Under the pieces are notes generated by a model. That model did not search any database. It saw nothing but the letters and a program-made list of their open reading frames with translations, and was not told the origin of the DNA. A DNA stretch of 64,000 nt from Glutamicibacter uratoxydans (GTDB taxonomy: Bacteria > Actinomycetota > Actinomycetes > Actinomycetales > Micrococcaceae): contig NZ_BJNY01000013.1 in assembly GCF_006539925.1 (NCBI RefSeq), positions 1-64,000 on the forward strand. The letters run 5' to 3'. Below, in pieces: positions 1 through 9,232 of this stretch. A program made the position numbers and the translations under genes. Numbering within the stretch: the first letter of the stretch is position 1; the number at the start of each line of letters is the position of its first letter.

Positions 1-42
1 CTTTTGGCAAACGGCGCCCTTCTCGAAGATTCTTCTGTAGAA

Positions 43-1686
43 CTAGATCAGGCTCGCACCTGGGATCGCATTCAACAGGTTGCGCGTGTAGTCGCTCTTC
101 GGCGCATCGAAAATCTCGTCGACAGATCCCTGCTCAACGATCTTTCCGCGTTCCATCACACACACGTCATCGGCGATCTGGCGGACCACCGCGAGGTCGT
201 GGGTAATGAACAAGTACGTCAAGCCCATTTCGCGCTGCAGCTCGTCGAGCAGCTCCAGGACCTGGGCCTGGACCAACACGTCGAGCGCAGAGACTGCCTC
301 GTCGCAGACGATCATTTCCGGCTGCAGTGCCAGTGCACGCGCGATGGCGATGCGCTGGCGCTGGCCACCGGAGAGCTCATTCGGGAAGCGGTGCATAGTC
401 GCTGCCGGCATGGAAACCTGCTCCAGCAGCTCCTTGACCTTCTTCTGCCGCGACGCCGAATTACCGATGCCGTGGATGCGCAGCGGCTCTTCGATGGTGC
501 GGTAGATCGAGTACATCGGATCCAGGGAACCATAAGGATCTTGGAAGATCGGCTGTACACGGCGGCGGTACTTGAACAGCTTCTTCTCGCTGAGGTTGCC
601 GATCTGCTCGCCGTCGAAGTGGATCTCGCCACTGGTCGAGTCAAGCAGGTTCAGCACCATCTGGGCGATGGTCGACTTGCCCGAGCCCGACTCGCCCACC
701 ACAGCAGTGGTGGTGCCCTTGGGAATCTCGAAGGAGACGTTGTCCACCGCGGTGAACTTCTCCTTCTTGCCAAAGCCCTTGCGGATGTCGAAGACCTTGG
801 TCAGGTTGCTGACCTTCAGCAGCGGCTCTGCCTTCGCAGCGGCCACCTCGTCCACGGCAGCCTCGTGCTTGTCTCCGCGCTGTGCAGACAGCGAAGGTGC
901 GGAGTTGATCAAGCGCTGGGTGTATGGGTGCTTCGGGTTGCGCAGAATTTCAAGAGCTGGTCCGTATTCAACGACGCGGCCCTTGTACATCACGACGACT
1001 TTCTCGGCACGCTCCGCTGCCAGACCAAGGTCGTGGGTAATCAGCAGCACCGCGGTGCCCAGCTCGTTGGTCATGTTGTCCAGGTGGTCCAGGATCTGCT
1101 GCTGCACAGTCACGTCCAGCGCACTGGTCGGCTCATCAGCGATCAGCAGACGCGGGCGGCAGGCTAGGCCGATGGCGATCAGCGCACGCTGGCGCATGCC
1201 ACCGGAGAACTCGTGCGGGTACTGACCCGCGCGGGTCTCGGGGTTGGGCAGGCCGGCATCGGCCAGCACCTGGGCCACGCGCTTCTTGGGGTTGTCCCCC
1301 GCCAAGCCGTTGGCCTTCAGGGTTTCCTTGACCTGGAAGCCGATCTTCCACACTGGGTTCAGGTTCGACATCGGGTCCTGGGGAACCATGCCGATGTGGT
1401 TGCCGCGCAGCTCAACGAAGCGCTTCTCGCTGGCATGGGCAATGTCTTCTCCATCGAACAGGATCTGTCCAGCGGAGACGCGGCCGTTGCCAGCCAAAAG
1501 GCCGATGGCAGCCAGCGCCGAGGTGGACTTGCCGGAACCCGACTCGCCCACGATGGCCACGGTCTCGCCGGGCATCACGGTGAAATTCGCGTCGCGCACT
1601 GCGTGGACCGGTCCATCAGGAGTGGAGAAGGTAATCGCCAAGTCCTTGATTTCCAGCAACGGCTTTGGGGTTGCGTTCTCAGTCAT
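43..1686 (-). CDS. Dipeptide/oligopeptide ABC transporter, fused double ATP-binding protein
   Basis: This 547-residue protein energises uptake of short peptides through the two permeases encoded just upstream. It holds two complete ABC ATPase domains in one chain. The first has a Walker A GESGSGKS at about residues 47-54, the signature FSGGMRQR and the Walker B run LLIADEP. The second begins near residue 290, with another GESGSGKS, the signature LSGGQRQR and IVCDEA. It therefore equals an OppD-OppF (DppD-DppF) fusion, a common arrangement in actinobacteria. The ATG is preceded by AAGGGAG, and the gene starts 3 bp after the permease stop, so it is the last gene of a binding protein-permease-permease-ATPase operon. 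Bases 1-42 beyond its stop hold nothing recognisable. The exact substrate cannot be told from sequence. Confidence 0.95.
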   Translation of the reverse strand: MTENATPKPLLEIKDLAITFSTPDGPVHAVRDANFTVMPGETVAIVGESGSGKSTSALAAIGLLAGNGRVSAGQILFDGEDIAHASEKRFVELRGNHIGMVPQDPMSNLNPVWKIGFQVKETLKANGLAGDNPKKRVAQVLADAGLPNPETRAGQYPHEFSGGMRQRALIAIGLACRPRLLIADEPTSALDVTVQQQILDHLDNMTNELGTAVLLITHDLGLAAERAEKVVVMYKGRVVEYGPALEILRNPKHPYTQRLINSAPSLSAQRGDKHEAAVDEVAAAKAEPLLKVSNLTKVFDIRKGFGKKEKFTAVDNVSFEIPKGTTTAVVGESGSGKSTIAQMVLNLLDSTSGEIHFDGEQIGNLSEKKLFKYRRRVQPIFQDPYGSLDPMYSIYRTIEEPLRIHGIGNSASRQKKVKELLEQVSMPAATMHRFPNELSGGQRQRIAIARALALQPEMIVCDEAVSALDVLVQAQVLELLDELQREMGLTYLFITHDLAVVRQIADDVCVMERGKIVEQGSVDEIFDAPKSDYTRNLLNAIPGASLI

Positions 1687-1689
1687 GGC

Positions 1690-2712
1690 TTAGGCTCCCT
1701 TCCGGGCCTTGGGATCCAGTGCATCGCGCACTGCATCGCCGAGCATGATGAAGCTCAGAACCGTTACCGATAGGAACAGTGCAGGCCACATCAGCATCAT
1801 CGGGTTGGTACGCAGCTGGGTCTGGGCCGAGGCAATATCATTGCCCCAGCTCATGATGTCCGGCGGCAGTCCGACGCCCAGGAATGACAGCGTCGCCTCG
1901 GCCACGATGTAGACGCCGAGGTTCACGGTGGCCACAACGATGATTGGAGCCAGCGAGTTCGGAATGACGTGGCGCACCAGCGACTTGAACTTGGACAGGC
2001 CCAGCGAACGCGAAGCCTTGACGAAGTCCGCATTGCGCGCCTCGATCACTGCGCCGCGGGTGATGCGGGCCAGCTGAGGCCAACCGAAGATCGAAAGCGT
2101 GACGATCACCGTCCACACACTCTTGTTGTCGCGGAAGGCAGGCAGCTGCATCACGATGATGGCGCCCAGGATCATTGGCAGTGCGAAGAAGATGTCGCCC
2201 AGGCGTGCAAGCACGGTGTCGATCCAGCCGCCGTAGAATCCTGCCAGCGCACCAATGGCGCCGCCGAGGATGATTACGACGATGGTGGTCATGACGCCGA
2301 CCATCAGGGATGCGCGCGTGCCGAAAATGACTCGTGCGTAGATGTCGCAGCCCTGCAGGTTGAATCCCATGAAATGGCCAGCGCGGCCAGGTTCATTAGA
2401 ATTCTCCAGCTGGCAAGCTTCCTTGCCTGTGGGATCAATCGAGGTGAACAGGTGCGGGAATGCCGCCACCACGATGACTGCAAGAATCAAGATTCCCGAG
2501 ATGATGAACAGCGGCTGCTTACGCAGTGAACGCCATGCCTCGGCCCACATGGACAGCGGCTTGCCGGCCGCCTTGACCGAATCGACTGCCTGCAGCGGGG
2601 TCTCCTCCAAAGGAGCAACGTAGTGCTCGATCTTGTACTTGGAGACCTTGCCGGCACGGTGGCTGCTGATCGGCAGACCAGCTTCAGGATTATTATTTTG
2701 GTTCTCAGGCAT
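1690..2712 (-). CDS. Peptide ABC transporter permease, OppC/DppC type
   Basis: This is an inner-membrane permease of the BPD_transp_1 family and one of the two transmembrane subunits of the peptide importer. It has an N-terminal cytoplasmic extension of about 70 residues, then a first membrane helix (LFIISGILILAVIVVAAF), a long extracytoplasmic segment with two cysteines, and the conserved permease core. The ATPase-contacting EAA loop is visible around EARNADFVKASRSLGL. The start is placed at the ATG giving MPENQNN, which overlaps the stop of the upstream permease by 8 bp. A further ATG 18 bp upstream is possible but less likely. It is translationally coupled to both neighbours. Confidence 0.93.
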   Translation of the reverse strand: MPENQNNNPEAGLPISSHRAGKVSKYKIEHYVAPLEETPLQAVDSVKAAGKPLSMWAEAWRSLRKQPLFIISGILILAVIVVAAFPHLFTSIDPTGKEACQLENSNEPGRAGHFMGFNLQGCDIYARVIFGTRASLMVGVMTTIVVIILGGAIGALAGFYGGWIDTVLARLGDIFFALPMILGAIIVMQLPAFRDNKSVWTVIVTLSIFGWPQLARITRGAVIEARNADFVKASRSLGLSKFKSLVRHVIPNSLAPIIVVATVNLGVYIVAEATLSFLGVGLPPDIMSWGNDIASAQTQLRTNPMMLMWPALFLSVTVLSFIMLGDAVRDALDPKARKGA

Positions 2713-3631
2713 AACGGATCCTTGGGTCAAGCAGTGCGTACAGCATATCCACGATCAGGTTGGCGAGCACGAAGACGATCACCAGAACACCGACCACGGC
2801 AACCACTGTCGGGGTTTCGCCCTTGAGGATTGCCCGGTAAAGCAGGTTGCCAACGCCGGGGACGTTGAAGATGCCCTCGGTGACAATCGCGCCGCCCATC
2901 AGGGAGCCGAGGTCGGCGCCGAGGAAGGTCACTACTGGAATCAGCGAGTTGCGCAGGATGTGCACCGTGATGACGCGTTGGCGGGACAAGCCCTTGGCGG
3001 TTGCAGTGCGGACGTAGTCTGCGGTCTTGTTTTCAATGACCGAGGTACGGGTCAGGCGAATGACGTAGGCCAGGGATACCAGGCCAAGCACCAGTGCAGG
3101 CAGGATCAATTCGCCCCATGTTGCCGCACCGGATACTGTCGGCTTCACCCATTGCAGCTTCACGCCGATGACGAACTGCAGCACGAAGCCCAGAACGAAG
3201 GTTGGAACTGCGATGACGATCAGCGATGCGATCAGCACGGTGGAGTCGAAGAGCTTGCCCTTGCGCATACCGGCGATGACACCGAAGAGGATGCCGAAGA
3301 TGCCTTCAATGAGCAATGCCAGAACTGCTAGACGGGCAGTGACTGGGAATGCGCGTCCGAGCAGGTCACTGACTTCCTGGCCTGAGAAGGACATGCCCAG
3401 ATCGAAGGTCAGCAGGTTCTTCAGGTACAGGCCGTACTGCACCCAGAAGGGCTTGTCCAGGTTGTACTGCGCTGTGAGCGCTTCGCGGGTGGCATCGCTC
3501 ATCGGCTTGCCGCCGGACAGCGCGGCAATTGGATCGCCGGGAGTCGCGAAGACCAGGAAGTACACGAGCAGCGTGGCACCGATAAATACCGGAATCAGCT
3601 GCGCGATTCGCTTGAGGGTAAAACTTAACAT
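2705..3631 (-). CDS. Peptide ABC transporter permease, OppB/DppB type
   Basis: This 308-residue membrane permease opens with the family-typical N-terminus (MLSFTLKRIAQLIPVFIGAT) and the GDPIAALSGGK region. The EAA-like coupling segment ENKTADYVRTATAKGL precedes LSRQRVITVHILRNSL. It pairs with the OppC-type subunit to form the translocation pore. Its ATG follows GAGGTGAG. About 190 bp separate it from the binding-protein gene, and a long stem-loop lies in that gap. The stem-loop could let the binding protein be made in excess over the membrane subunits, as in other opp operons; this is inference. The C-terminus overlaps the start of the next permease. Confidence 0.94.
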   Translation of the reverse strand: MLSFTLKRIAQLIPVFIGATLLVYFLVFATPGDPIAALSGGKPMSDATREALTAQYNLDKPFWVQYGLYLKNLLTFDLGMSFSGQEVSDLLGRAFPVTARLAVLALLIEGIFGILFGVIAGMRKGKLFDSTVLIASLIVIAVPTFVLGFVLQFVIGVKLQWVKPTVSGAATWGELILPALVLGLVSLAYVIRLTRTSVIENKTADYVRTATAKGLSRQRVITVHILRNSLIPVVTFLGADLGSLMGGAIVTEGIFNVPGVGNLLYRAILKGETPTVVAVVGVLVIVFVLANLIVDMLYALLDPRIRYA

Positions 3632-3728
3632 GCTTGCATCTCACCTCGAGACACCAGAGGGCACTTGGCCATTATTTTCCTCTTTCCGTCAGAGGTCGTC
3701 TGACGATATTTTTTGCGAGGTAGGACAG

Positions 3729-3775
3729 ACACGCCAAAGGGAGACCCTCATTATGTTGGGCCTCCCTTGACGTGT
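3729..3775 (-). terminator. Intercistronic stem-loop between binding protein and permease genes
   Basis: ACACG plus CAAAGGGAG on the left arm pairs with CTCCCTT and CGTGT on the right, with further pairing of CCC with GGG inside. There is no clear U run on the minus strand, so it may be a partial terminator or an mRNA-stabilising hairpin that raises binding-protein levels, rather than a full stop. Confidence 0.6.
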
Positions 3776-3823
3776 TTTCAGTCAGATTTGGCCTTGATCA
3801 GGCCAATTGCTGAAGGAAGAGAC

Positions 3824-5467
3824 TTACTTGCCAGTGATTTCGTTGTACAGCGGTACGCCGTTCCAGCCGAAGTGAACGTTGGAAACGTTGTTGCTCCAGC
3901 CACCCTGCACTGCTTGGTACCACAGCGGGATGGCAGGAAGATCCTTGAACAGGATTTCCTGGGCCTGGTTGAAGATCTTTGCACCCTCAGTTGGATCGGT
4001 CGCTGCCAAGCCCTCGGAGAGCTTTGCGTCGAATTCCTTGCTGGAGTACAGACCGTCGTTGGAACCGGCTCCGGTGCCGAACAGTGGGCCCAGGAAGTTG
4101 TACAGCGATGGGTAGTCGGCCTGCCAACCGGTGCGGAAGCCGCCGGTCATCTTGTGGCTGGTGACCTTGTTGCGCAGTTCCTTGAAGGAGCTGAATGGCT
4201 GTGCAACTGCGTTGATGCCAAGGTTGTTCTTCAGCTGGTTCACAACAGCCTCGACGTATTCCTTGTTGCCGGCGCCGTCGACGTTGTAGCCAACGGTGAA
4301 CTCAGCATCCGAAGCCCACTTGGAGATCTCATCGGCCTGTGCCCACAGCTTCTTTGCTTCGTCAGCGTTGAAGTCCAGCACATCCGAGCCTGGGATGTCC
4401 TTGTTGTAGCCTTCAAGAACTGGTGCGGTGAAGTCCTCAGCCTTGACCTTGCCGCCCTGGTACACCTTGTCGATGATCAGCTGGCGGTCGATGGCGCGGG
4501 AGATGGCCGCACGGCGCAGGTTGCCCTCTTCGCCCTGCTTGAAGTGATCCAAGTAGCCAGGGATCGTGATGGTGGCGTTGCCTGCGTATGGCGAGTTGAC
4601 CCAGCGGTCGCCCAAGTCGGTCTGGTACGAAGCCAGCTGATTTGGCGGGATCTGGTCCAGGACATCCAAGGTGTCGGACATGACGTCGTTGTATGCCGAC
4701 TCGGTGGACTGGTACACCTTGAAGTCGATGCCGCCGTTCTTGGCGGCGCGTGGGCCCTGGTACTTGTCGTTGACATCCAGCTTCAGGTTGACGTCGTGGT
4801 TCCACTCGGTCAGCTTGTATGGGCCGTTGCCAATTGGCTTCTGGCCGAAGGCCTTTGGATCCTTAAATGCTGCTTCTGGAAGTGGCATGAAGGCGGTGTA
4901 GCCGAGGCGCAGCGGGAAGTCCGACTCAGGGTTGGACAGCTCGACGGTGAAGGTGGTGTCGTCCACGATCTTCAGGCCGGACATCTTGTCCTTGGTGGAC
5001 TTGGCTGCGTTGACCTCGTCGAAGCCCTTGATGGATTCGAAGAAGTACGAGTTCAGCTGAGCGTTCTTCGCTGCAGCGCCGAAGTTCCATGCATCCACGA
5101 AGGAAGCCGAAGTCACTGGCGAACCATCCGAGAAGGTCTGGCCCTTCTTCAGCTTGATGGTGTAGTTCTTAGAGTCCTTGGTTTCGATGGACTCTGCTAG
5201 CTCGTTCTGAGTGGTGCCGTCAGCTGCGTAGCTGACAAGGCCGGTGAAGATCAGGTCCATGACGCGGCCGCCGCCAACTTCGTTGGTGTTAGCCGGCAAC
5301 AGGCCATTCTGCGGTTCGGTGGTGTTGGCAGTGACAACGTACGAAGCGTTGCCGCCTTCAGCATTGTTGTCAGCTGGCTTGTCGGACGAGCCGCCGCCAC
5401 ATGCAGACAGGGTCAGTGCCAAGGCGCCGGACAGAGCCAGTGCCTTTGATGCGTGCGAGTATCGCAT
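3824..5467 (-). CDS. Peptide ABC transporter substrate-binding lipoprotein
   Basis: This is a 547-residue extracytoplasmic solute-binding protein of SBP family 5 (OppA/DppA type), which captures peptides for the importer encoded downstream. The signal peptide MRYSHASKALALSGALAL ends in the lipobox LSAC, so Cys23 should be lipidated. A Gly/Ser-rich linker follows, and then the family-5 fold with the characteristic stretch KKGQTFSDGSPVTSASFVDAW. The ATG at this position has GAGGAG upstream; a TTG 15 bp earlier would only add five residues. It is the first gene of the operon and has the usual length for the family. The ligand, whether dipeptide, oligopeptide or other, is not evident. Confidence 0.95.
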   Translation of the reverse strand: MRYSHASKALALSGALALTLSACGGGSSDKPADNNAEGGNASYVVTANTTEPQNGLLPANTNEVGGGRVMDLIFTGLVSYAADGTTQNELAESIETKDSKNYTIKLKKGQTFSDGSPVTSASFVDAWNFGAAAKNAQLNSYFFESIKGFDEVNAAKSTKDKMSGLKIVDDTTFTVELSNPESDFPLRLGYTAFMPLPEAAFKDPKAFGQKPIGNGPYKLTEWNHDVNLKLDVNDKYQGPRAAKNGGIDFKVYQSTESAYNDVMSDTLDVLDQIPPNQLASYQTDLGDRWVNSPYAGNATITIPGYLDHFKQGEEGNLRRAAISRAIDRQLIIDKVYQGGKVKAEDFTAPVLEGYNKDIPGSDVLDFNADEAKKLWAQADEISKWASDAEFTVGYNVDGAGNKEYVEAVVNQLKNNLGINAVAQPFSSFKELRNKVTSHKMTGGFRTGWQADYPSLYNFLGPLFGTGAGSNDGLYSSKEFDAKLSEGLAATDPTEGAKIFNQAQEILFKDLPAIPLWYQAVQGGWSNNVSNVHFGWNGVPLYNEITGK

Positions 5468-5665
5468 CCTTTTTCTCCTCAACAGTTCGTTGCTGCTTCC
5501 GCAATTCGCGTCAGCTGTGCGTCATAGCGTGAGCTATAGCACTTAGTGAATGAGATTACATCAAATATTGCGAAACAACCAATGAATATTAATGAAGCTT
5601 ACGCTTGAGATCCACTATTTCATTCAAGTAGCTGATTTTGTCGCTTGTCAAGAGGGTGATGAAAA

Positions 5666-6961
5666 TTAGATAAAAAAGTTCATCATCCCTGGGTCCTCAA
5701 GCACCGCGCCAATACCAGCCAAAAACTCGCTGGCTTCCTTGCCGTCGACAACACGGTGGTCGAAGGACAATGCCAGCGTGCAGGTGCTGCGCAGGGCCAA
5801 TTCTCCTTGGTACTCCCAAGGGCGTGGTTTGACTTGGCCCAAGGCCAAGATTCCCGTCTGCCCGGGAGGCAGAATAGGTGTACCGGCGTCGACGCCGAAC
5901 ACCCCGACGTTAGTGATAGAGAATGTCCCGCCACTGAGCTGGGCCGGTGTCAAGTCGCCCGAGCGTCCGAGGGCAACCAGCTGGTTCAATTCTGCGGCAA
6001 GTGGTTCTAATGCCTTATTCTGTGCCTCTTTGACCACAGGGACAAGTAGTCCGCGGTCACTGGCGACTGCCATGCCCAGATTTACAGCGCCAAACTGGAT
6101 AATTTCGTCATTTACCTCATCCCAGCGCGAGTTCAAGGCAGGGAACTTCAGCAGCAGGCGGGAAACCAATAGCGCACTGAGCGAGGTGAAGTTGACCTTG
6201 GTGTCACGGAACTCTCTGCGCTGGCGCAGCTTGTCGATCAGTTCCAAGGACTTGGTGACGTCCACCGTCAGGAATTCCGTGGCATGCGGCGCGGTGAAGG
6301 CGGATTGGACCATCGCCTTGGCGGTTGCCCTGCGCATGGCGCTGATCTTGATCCGGCGGTCTTGGCCGCCAGAGGCGGCGGGAACGGAGGACTGGGCCGG
6401 GGCAGCCGCGGCAGCCGGCTGCCTCAGAAGCGCTTCAACATCCCGGCGCAGCACCAGCCCGTGGGGGCCCGTGCCGACGACACTGGAGATCTCGATTCCA
6501 TGATCACGGGCGAACTTGCGCACCGGCGGGGTGCTGCGTGCAACCTCGTGGTGCACGACCGGCTCCGGCGTGGCCGACTGCTCGGCGGCAGCCGGTGCGG
6601 CGCTGCGGCCGCGGCGCGCCGGACGCTTTCCGCTGGCGGCCGGAGCGCCGTAGCCCACCAGGGTAGGAGTGCGTTCGCCGGTTGGTGCCGGCGTATCGCC
6701 CCCGGCATCTTCAGGGGCCTTGTCATTGTCAAAGGTGACCAGTGCAGCCCCGACTGGGACAACTTGGCCTTCATCGGCATGGAGCTTCTGGACGATGCCT
6801 GCAAATGGCGAAGGCAGCTCCACCACTGCCTTGGCGGTTTCCACTTCGGCGATGATCTGGTTCAGCGAAACATGCTCGCCGACTTTGATCTTCCAGTTGA
6901 GCACCTCGGACTCGGTCAGGCCTTCGCCGAGGTCCGGCAGGTTGAAAGTTTGGGCGGTCAT
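5666..6961 (-). CDS. bkdC: Branched-chain 2-oxoacid dehydrogenase E2, dihydrolipoamide acyltransferase
   Basis: This is the E2 core of a 2-oxoacid dehydrogenase complex. It takes the acyl group from E1 onto a lipoyl arm and passes it to CoA. One N-terminal lipoyl domain carries the lipoyl lysine in VETAKAVVELP (Lys44 from this start). An Ala/Pro-rich linker leads to a peripheral-subunit-binding domain (VRKFARDHGIEISSVVGTGP) and then the catalytic domain, which ends with the active-site motif SFDHRVVDGK. The ATG shares a base with the stop of the E1beta gene (TGATG), so translation is coupled. No E3 (lpd) lies nearby; the complex presumably uses one encoded elsewhere. The branched-chain assignment comes from the E1 subunits and the Lrp neighbour and is an inference. 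Confidence 0.93.
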   Translation of the reverse strand: MTAQTFNLPDLGEGLTESEVLNWKIKVGEHVSLNQIIAEVETAKAVVELPSPFAGIVQKLHADEGQVVPVGAALVTFDNDKAPEDAGGDTPAPTGERTPTLVGYGAPAASGKRPARRGRSAAPAAAEQSATPEPVVHHEVARSTPPVRKFARDHGIEISSVVGTGPHGLVLRRDVEALLRQPAAAAAPAQSSVPAASGGQDRRIKISAMRRATAKAMVQSAFTAPHATEFLTVDVTKSLELIDKLRQRREFRDTKVNFTSLSALLVSRLLLKFPALNSRWDEVNDEIIQFGAVNLGMAVASDRGLLVPVVKEAQNKALEPLAAELNQLVALGRSGDLTPAQLSGGTFSITNVGVFGVDAGTPILPPGQTGILALGQVKPRPWEYQGELALRSTCTLALSFDHRVVDGKEASEFLAGIGAVLEDPGMMNFFI

Positions 6962-7962
6962 CACTTGGCAGCTCCTTCGGTTGCCTCGTGGTGGCGCATC
7001 ACGGTGTCCACCGCGTGCATCACCCGATCCAGGTCAGGTAGGTGGTGGCTTTCAAGCCGGGATGGCGGATAGGGAATGTCGAATCCCGTCACCCGCAGCG
7101 GGGCATGCTCCAGGTAGTCGAAGCAGGTTTCGGTGATCTGCGCGCAGATTTCTGCGCCCACGCCGCTGGTCCGGCTGGCCTCATGAACGACCACCAGCTT
7201 GCCGGTGTGCTTCACGGAGTTGGCCACTGTGTCGATATCCAGCGGGTCAAGTGTGCGCAGGTCGATCACTTCAAGGCTGACGCCTTCATCCTCTGCCGCT
7301 AGGGCTGCTTCAAGCAGCGTGTAGGTGGTGGGGCCATAGCCGACAATTGTCACGTCCTCGCCCTCGCGGACCACCTTGGCCTTGGGCGAGCCGTCCTTGG
7401 CAGGTGTGGACAGGTCGATGTCCGCCTTCTCGTGGTAGCGGCGCTTGGGTTCGAAGAAAATCACCGGATCGTCGCAGTCGATCGCCTGGCGCAGCATGGT
7501 GTAGGCGTCCTGCACGCTGGACGGGGCGAAGACGCGCAGGCCCGCGGTGTGGGCGAAGTAGGCTTCGGGAGATTCCGAGTGGTGCTCCGGCGAGCCGATG
7601 CCGCCGCCGTAGGGAATGCGCACGGTGACTGGCATTTTCACGCGTCCGCGCGAGCGGTAGTGCAATTTAGCCAGCTGCGAGACCAGCTGGTCGAAGGCTG
7701 GATAGGTGAACCCGTCGAACTGGATTTCCACCACCGGGCGGTAGCCGCGGTAGGCCAGGCCGATGGCGCTGCCCACGATGCCGGACTCGGCCAGCGGGGT
7801 GTCCACCACCCGGTGTTCGCCGAATTCGCTCTTCAGTCCGTCGGTCACGCGGAAAACGCCGCCCAGGGTGCCGATGTCCTCGCCGAGCAGGATGACCTTT
7901 TCGTCATCGCTCAGGGCATCGTGCAGGGACTGGTTCAATGCCTTGAGCATTGTTGTTGCCAT
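6961..7962 (-). CDS. bkdB: 2-oxoacid dehydrogenase E1 component, beta subunit
   Basis: This 333-residue transketolase-like beta subunit of E1 decarboxylates the 2-oxoacid together with the alpha subunit, using thiamine diphosphate. Family hallmarks are LLGEDIGTLGGVFRVTDGL near the N-terminus, DTPLAESGIVGSAIGLAYRG, the RIPYGGGIGSPEHHSES stretch, and the C-terminal domain VVVHEASRTSGVGAEI. The start codon directly follows the stop of the E1alpha gene, and the end overlaps the E2 start, so the three genes form one tight operon. Full length for the family. Confidence 0.94.
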   Translation of the reverse strand: MATTMLKALNQSLHDALSDDEKVILLGEDIGTLGGVFRVTDGLKSEFGEHRVVDTPLAESGIVGSAIGLAYRGYRPVVEIQFDGFTYPAFDQLVSQLAKLHYRSRGRVKMPVTVRIPYGGGIGSPEHHSESPEAYFAHTAGLRVFAPSSVQDAYTMLRQAIDCDDPVIFFEPKRRYHEKADIDLSTPAKDGSPKAKVVREGEDVTIVGYGPTTYTLLEAALAAEDEGVSLEVIDLRTLDPLDIDTVANSVKHTGKLVVVHEASRTSGVGAEICAQITETCFDYLEHAPLRVTGFDIPYPPSRLESHHLPDLDRVMHAVDTVMRHHEATEGAAK

Positions 7963-9081
7963 TTAGCGCCCATCCCCTTCAAATCCTGCAAGGTAGTTCA
8001 TGTACTCATCGCGCGCACGGCGGCTTGGCTCATGCGCCTCGGCGTAGACATTGTCAAACATCTGCTCCACCGTTGGATCAGGCATCGCGGTGATTGCCGC
8101 GCGCAGCTGGGCTGCCAGTTCGTCGGCCGCGTTCTGCGCCCGCTGTTCATAGGACTGCACATCGGCGCCGATCACATGCAGGTACTTGACCAGCCGGTCG
8201 ATCGGGTCCTTGGCCCGCCACTTTTCCAGCTCGGAGTCCTTGCGGTAGCGCTTTGGATCATCCGCGGTGGTGTGCGAACCCATGCGGTAGGTGACTGCTT
8301 CGATGAAGGTCGGGCCCAGACCGTTGCGGCAATGGGCCAGCGCCGCCTGGGTAGCCGCGTAGACCGCCAGAATGTCATTGCCGTCGACGCGCCAAGTCTT
8401 CAGCCCGAAGCCGTGGGCGCGGTCTGCGATCTGGGTGCGGCTTTGCAGGGCTACCGGCTCGGAGATGGCCCACTGGTTATTCTGGCAGAAGAACAGCACC
8501 GGCGCTTGGTAGCTGGCGGCGAAGACCATTGCTTCGTTGACGTCGCCCTGGCTGGTGGCCCCGTCGCCGAAGTAGGCGATGGCGGTTTCATCTCCGCCGT
8601 CGAACTTGATGCCCATGCCGTAGCCGGCGGCGTGCAGGGCCTGGGAGCCGATGACGATCTGCTGGCAGGCGATGTTCACTTCATGCGGATCCCAGCCGCT
8701 GGCCTGGGCTCCGCGCCAGACGCTGAGCAGGTCTTCAGCCTTCACTCCCCTGGCCCAGGCGACGCCGTGCTCGCGGTAGGAGGGGAAGATGAAGTCGGTA
8801 TCTCGGGTGGCGCGCACGGAGCCGATCTGCGCCGCTTCCTGGCCCAGCAGCGGAGCCCACAGCCCCAGCTGACCCTGGCGCTGCAGCGCTGTGGCTTCGG
8901 TGTCCATGCGGCGCAGCACGACCATGTCCCGCAGGAAATCTGCAAGATCCGATTCGGTCAGCTTGGCAACATAGTGGTCTAGTTCTGAATCGGGAACTCG
9001 TTCCCCGGCGACGTTTAGCAGCTGTTGCGTCGGTATGTTCTCCGCTGCAACGTCAACATGCTTGGTGGACACGATCAGCAT
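7963..9081 (-). CDS. bkdA: 2-oxoacid dehydrogenase E1 component, alpha subunit
   Basis: This 372-residue E1alpha subunit carries the ThDP/Mg-binding motif GDGATSQGDVNEAM ending in CQNNQWAIS. It also has the FIFPSYREHGVAWARG segment and the regulatory-loop region YRMGSHTTADDPKRYR, typical of the branched-chain or pyruvate E1alpha family. It is the first gene of the operon and faces a divergent Lrp/AsnC regulator across about 150 bp. The ATG used here has AAGG almost touching it. A GTG three codons downstream (VSTKHVDV) has better spacing, so the true start may be at 9072. With E1beta and E2 it should oxidise 2-oxoacids from Val, Leu and Ile to acyl-CoAs, which can prime branched fatty acids. 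Confidence 0.93.
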   Translation of the reverse strand: MLIVSTKHVDVAAENIPTQQLLNVAGERVPDSELDHYVAKLTESDLADFLRDMVVLRRMDTEATALQRQGQLGLWAPLLGQEAAQIGSVRATRDTDFIFPSYREHGVAWARGVKAEDLLSVWRGAQASGWDPHEVNIACQQIVIGSQALHAAGYGMGIKFDGGDETAIAYFGDGATSQGDVNEAMVFAASYQAPVLFFCQNNQWAISEPVALQSRTQIADRAHGFGLKTWRVDGNDILAVYAATQAALAHCRNGLGPTFIEAVTYRMGSHTTADDPKRYRKDSELEKWRAKDPIDRLVKYLHVIGADVQSYEQRAQNAADELAAQLRAAITAMPDPTVEQMFDNVYAEAHEPSRRARDEYMNYLAGFEGDGR

Positions 9082-9118
9082 CCTTACTCTTGCGTTGTCG
9101 GTATAGCGATATGGATTC

Positions 9119-9138
9119 TCACATCGCCTTTAATGTGA
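9119..9138. promoter_or_regulatory. Inverted repeat between bkd operon and Lrp gene, candidate operator
   Basis: TCACAT, an 8-bp spacer and ATGTGA form a perfect palindrome in the divergent intergenic region. Its location suggests an operator for the Lrp/AsnC protein, acting on itself and on the bkd operon. The assignment is inferred from position only. Confidence 0.45.
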
Positions 9139-9149
9139 TGCTACTCACG
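9134..9149. promoter_or_regulatory. CRP/GlxR-like site upstream of bkd operon
   Basis: TGTGA-TGCTAC-TCACG matches the CRP/GlxR pattern TGTGA-N6-TCACA at 9 of 10 fixed positions. It overlaps the right arm of the neighbouring palindrome, so a cAMP-responsive regulator and the Lrp protein could compete here. Inference from motif only. Confidence 0.4.
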
Positions 9150-9232
9150 CAACGCAGATTGCACAATGGCTTGGAAACAATTAGTGTAAAAAGCCCTGTT
9201 ATGGACCTGACTTCGGTGATAACGTGCACACT

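Noticed and set aside
3713-5200. Long plus-strand open frame opposite the peptide-binding protein
   Set aside because: The minus strand encodes a full SBP family 5 lipoprotein with lipobox; the antisense frame is a GC-skew shadow with no domain or ribosome-binding site.
7432-8982. Long plus-strand open frame opposite the E1 genes
   Set aside because: Both E1 subunits are unmistakable on the minus strand; the opposite frame has low-complexity composition.
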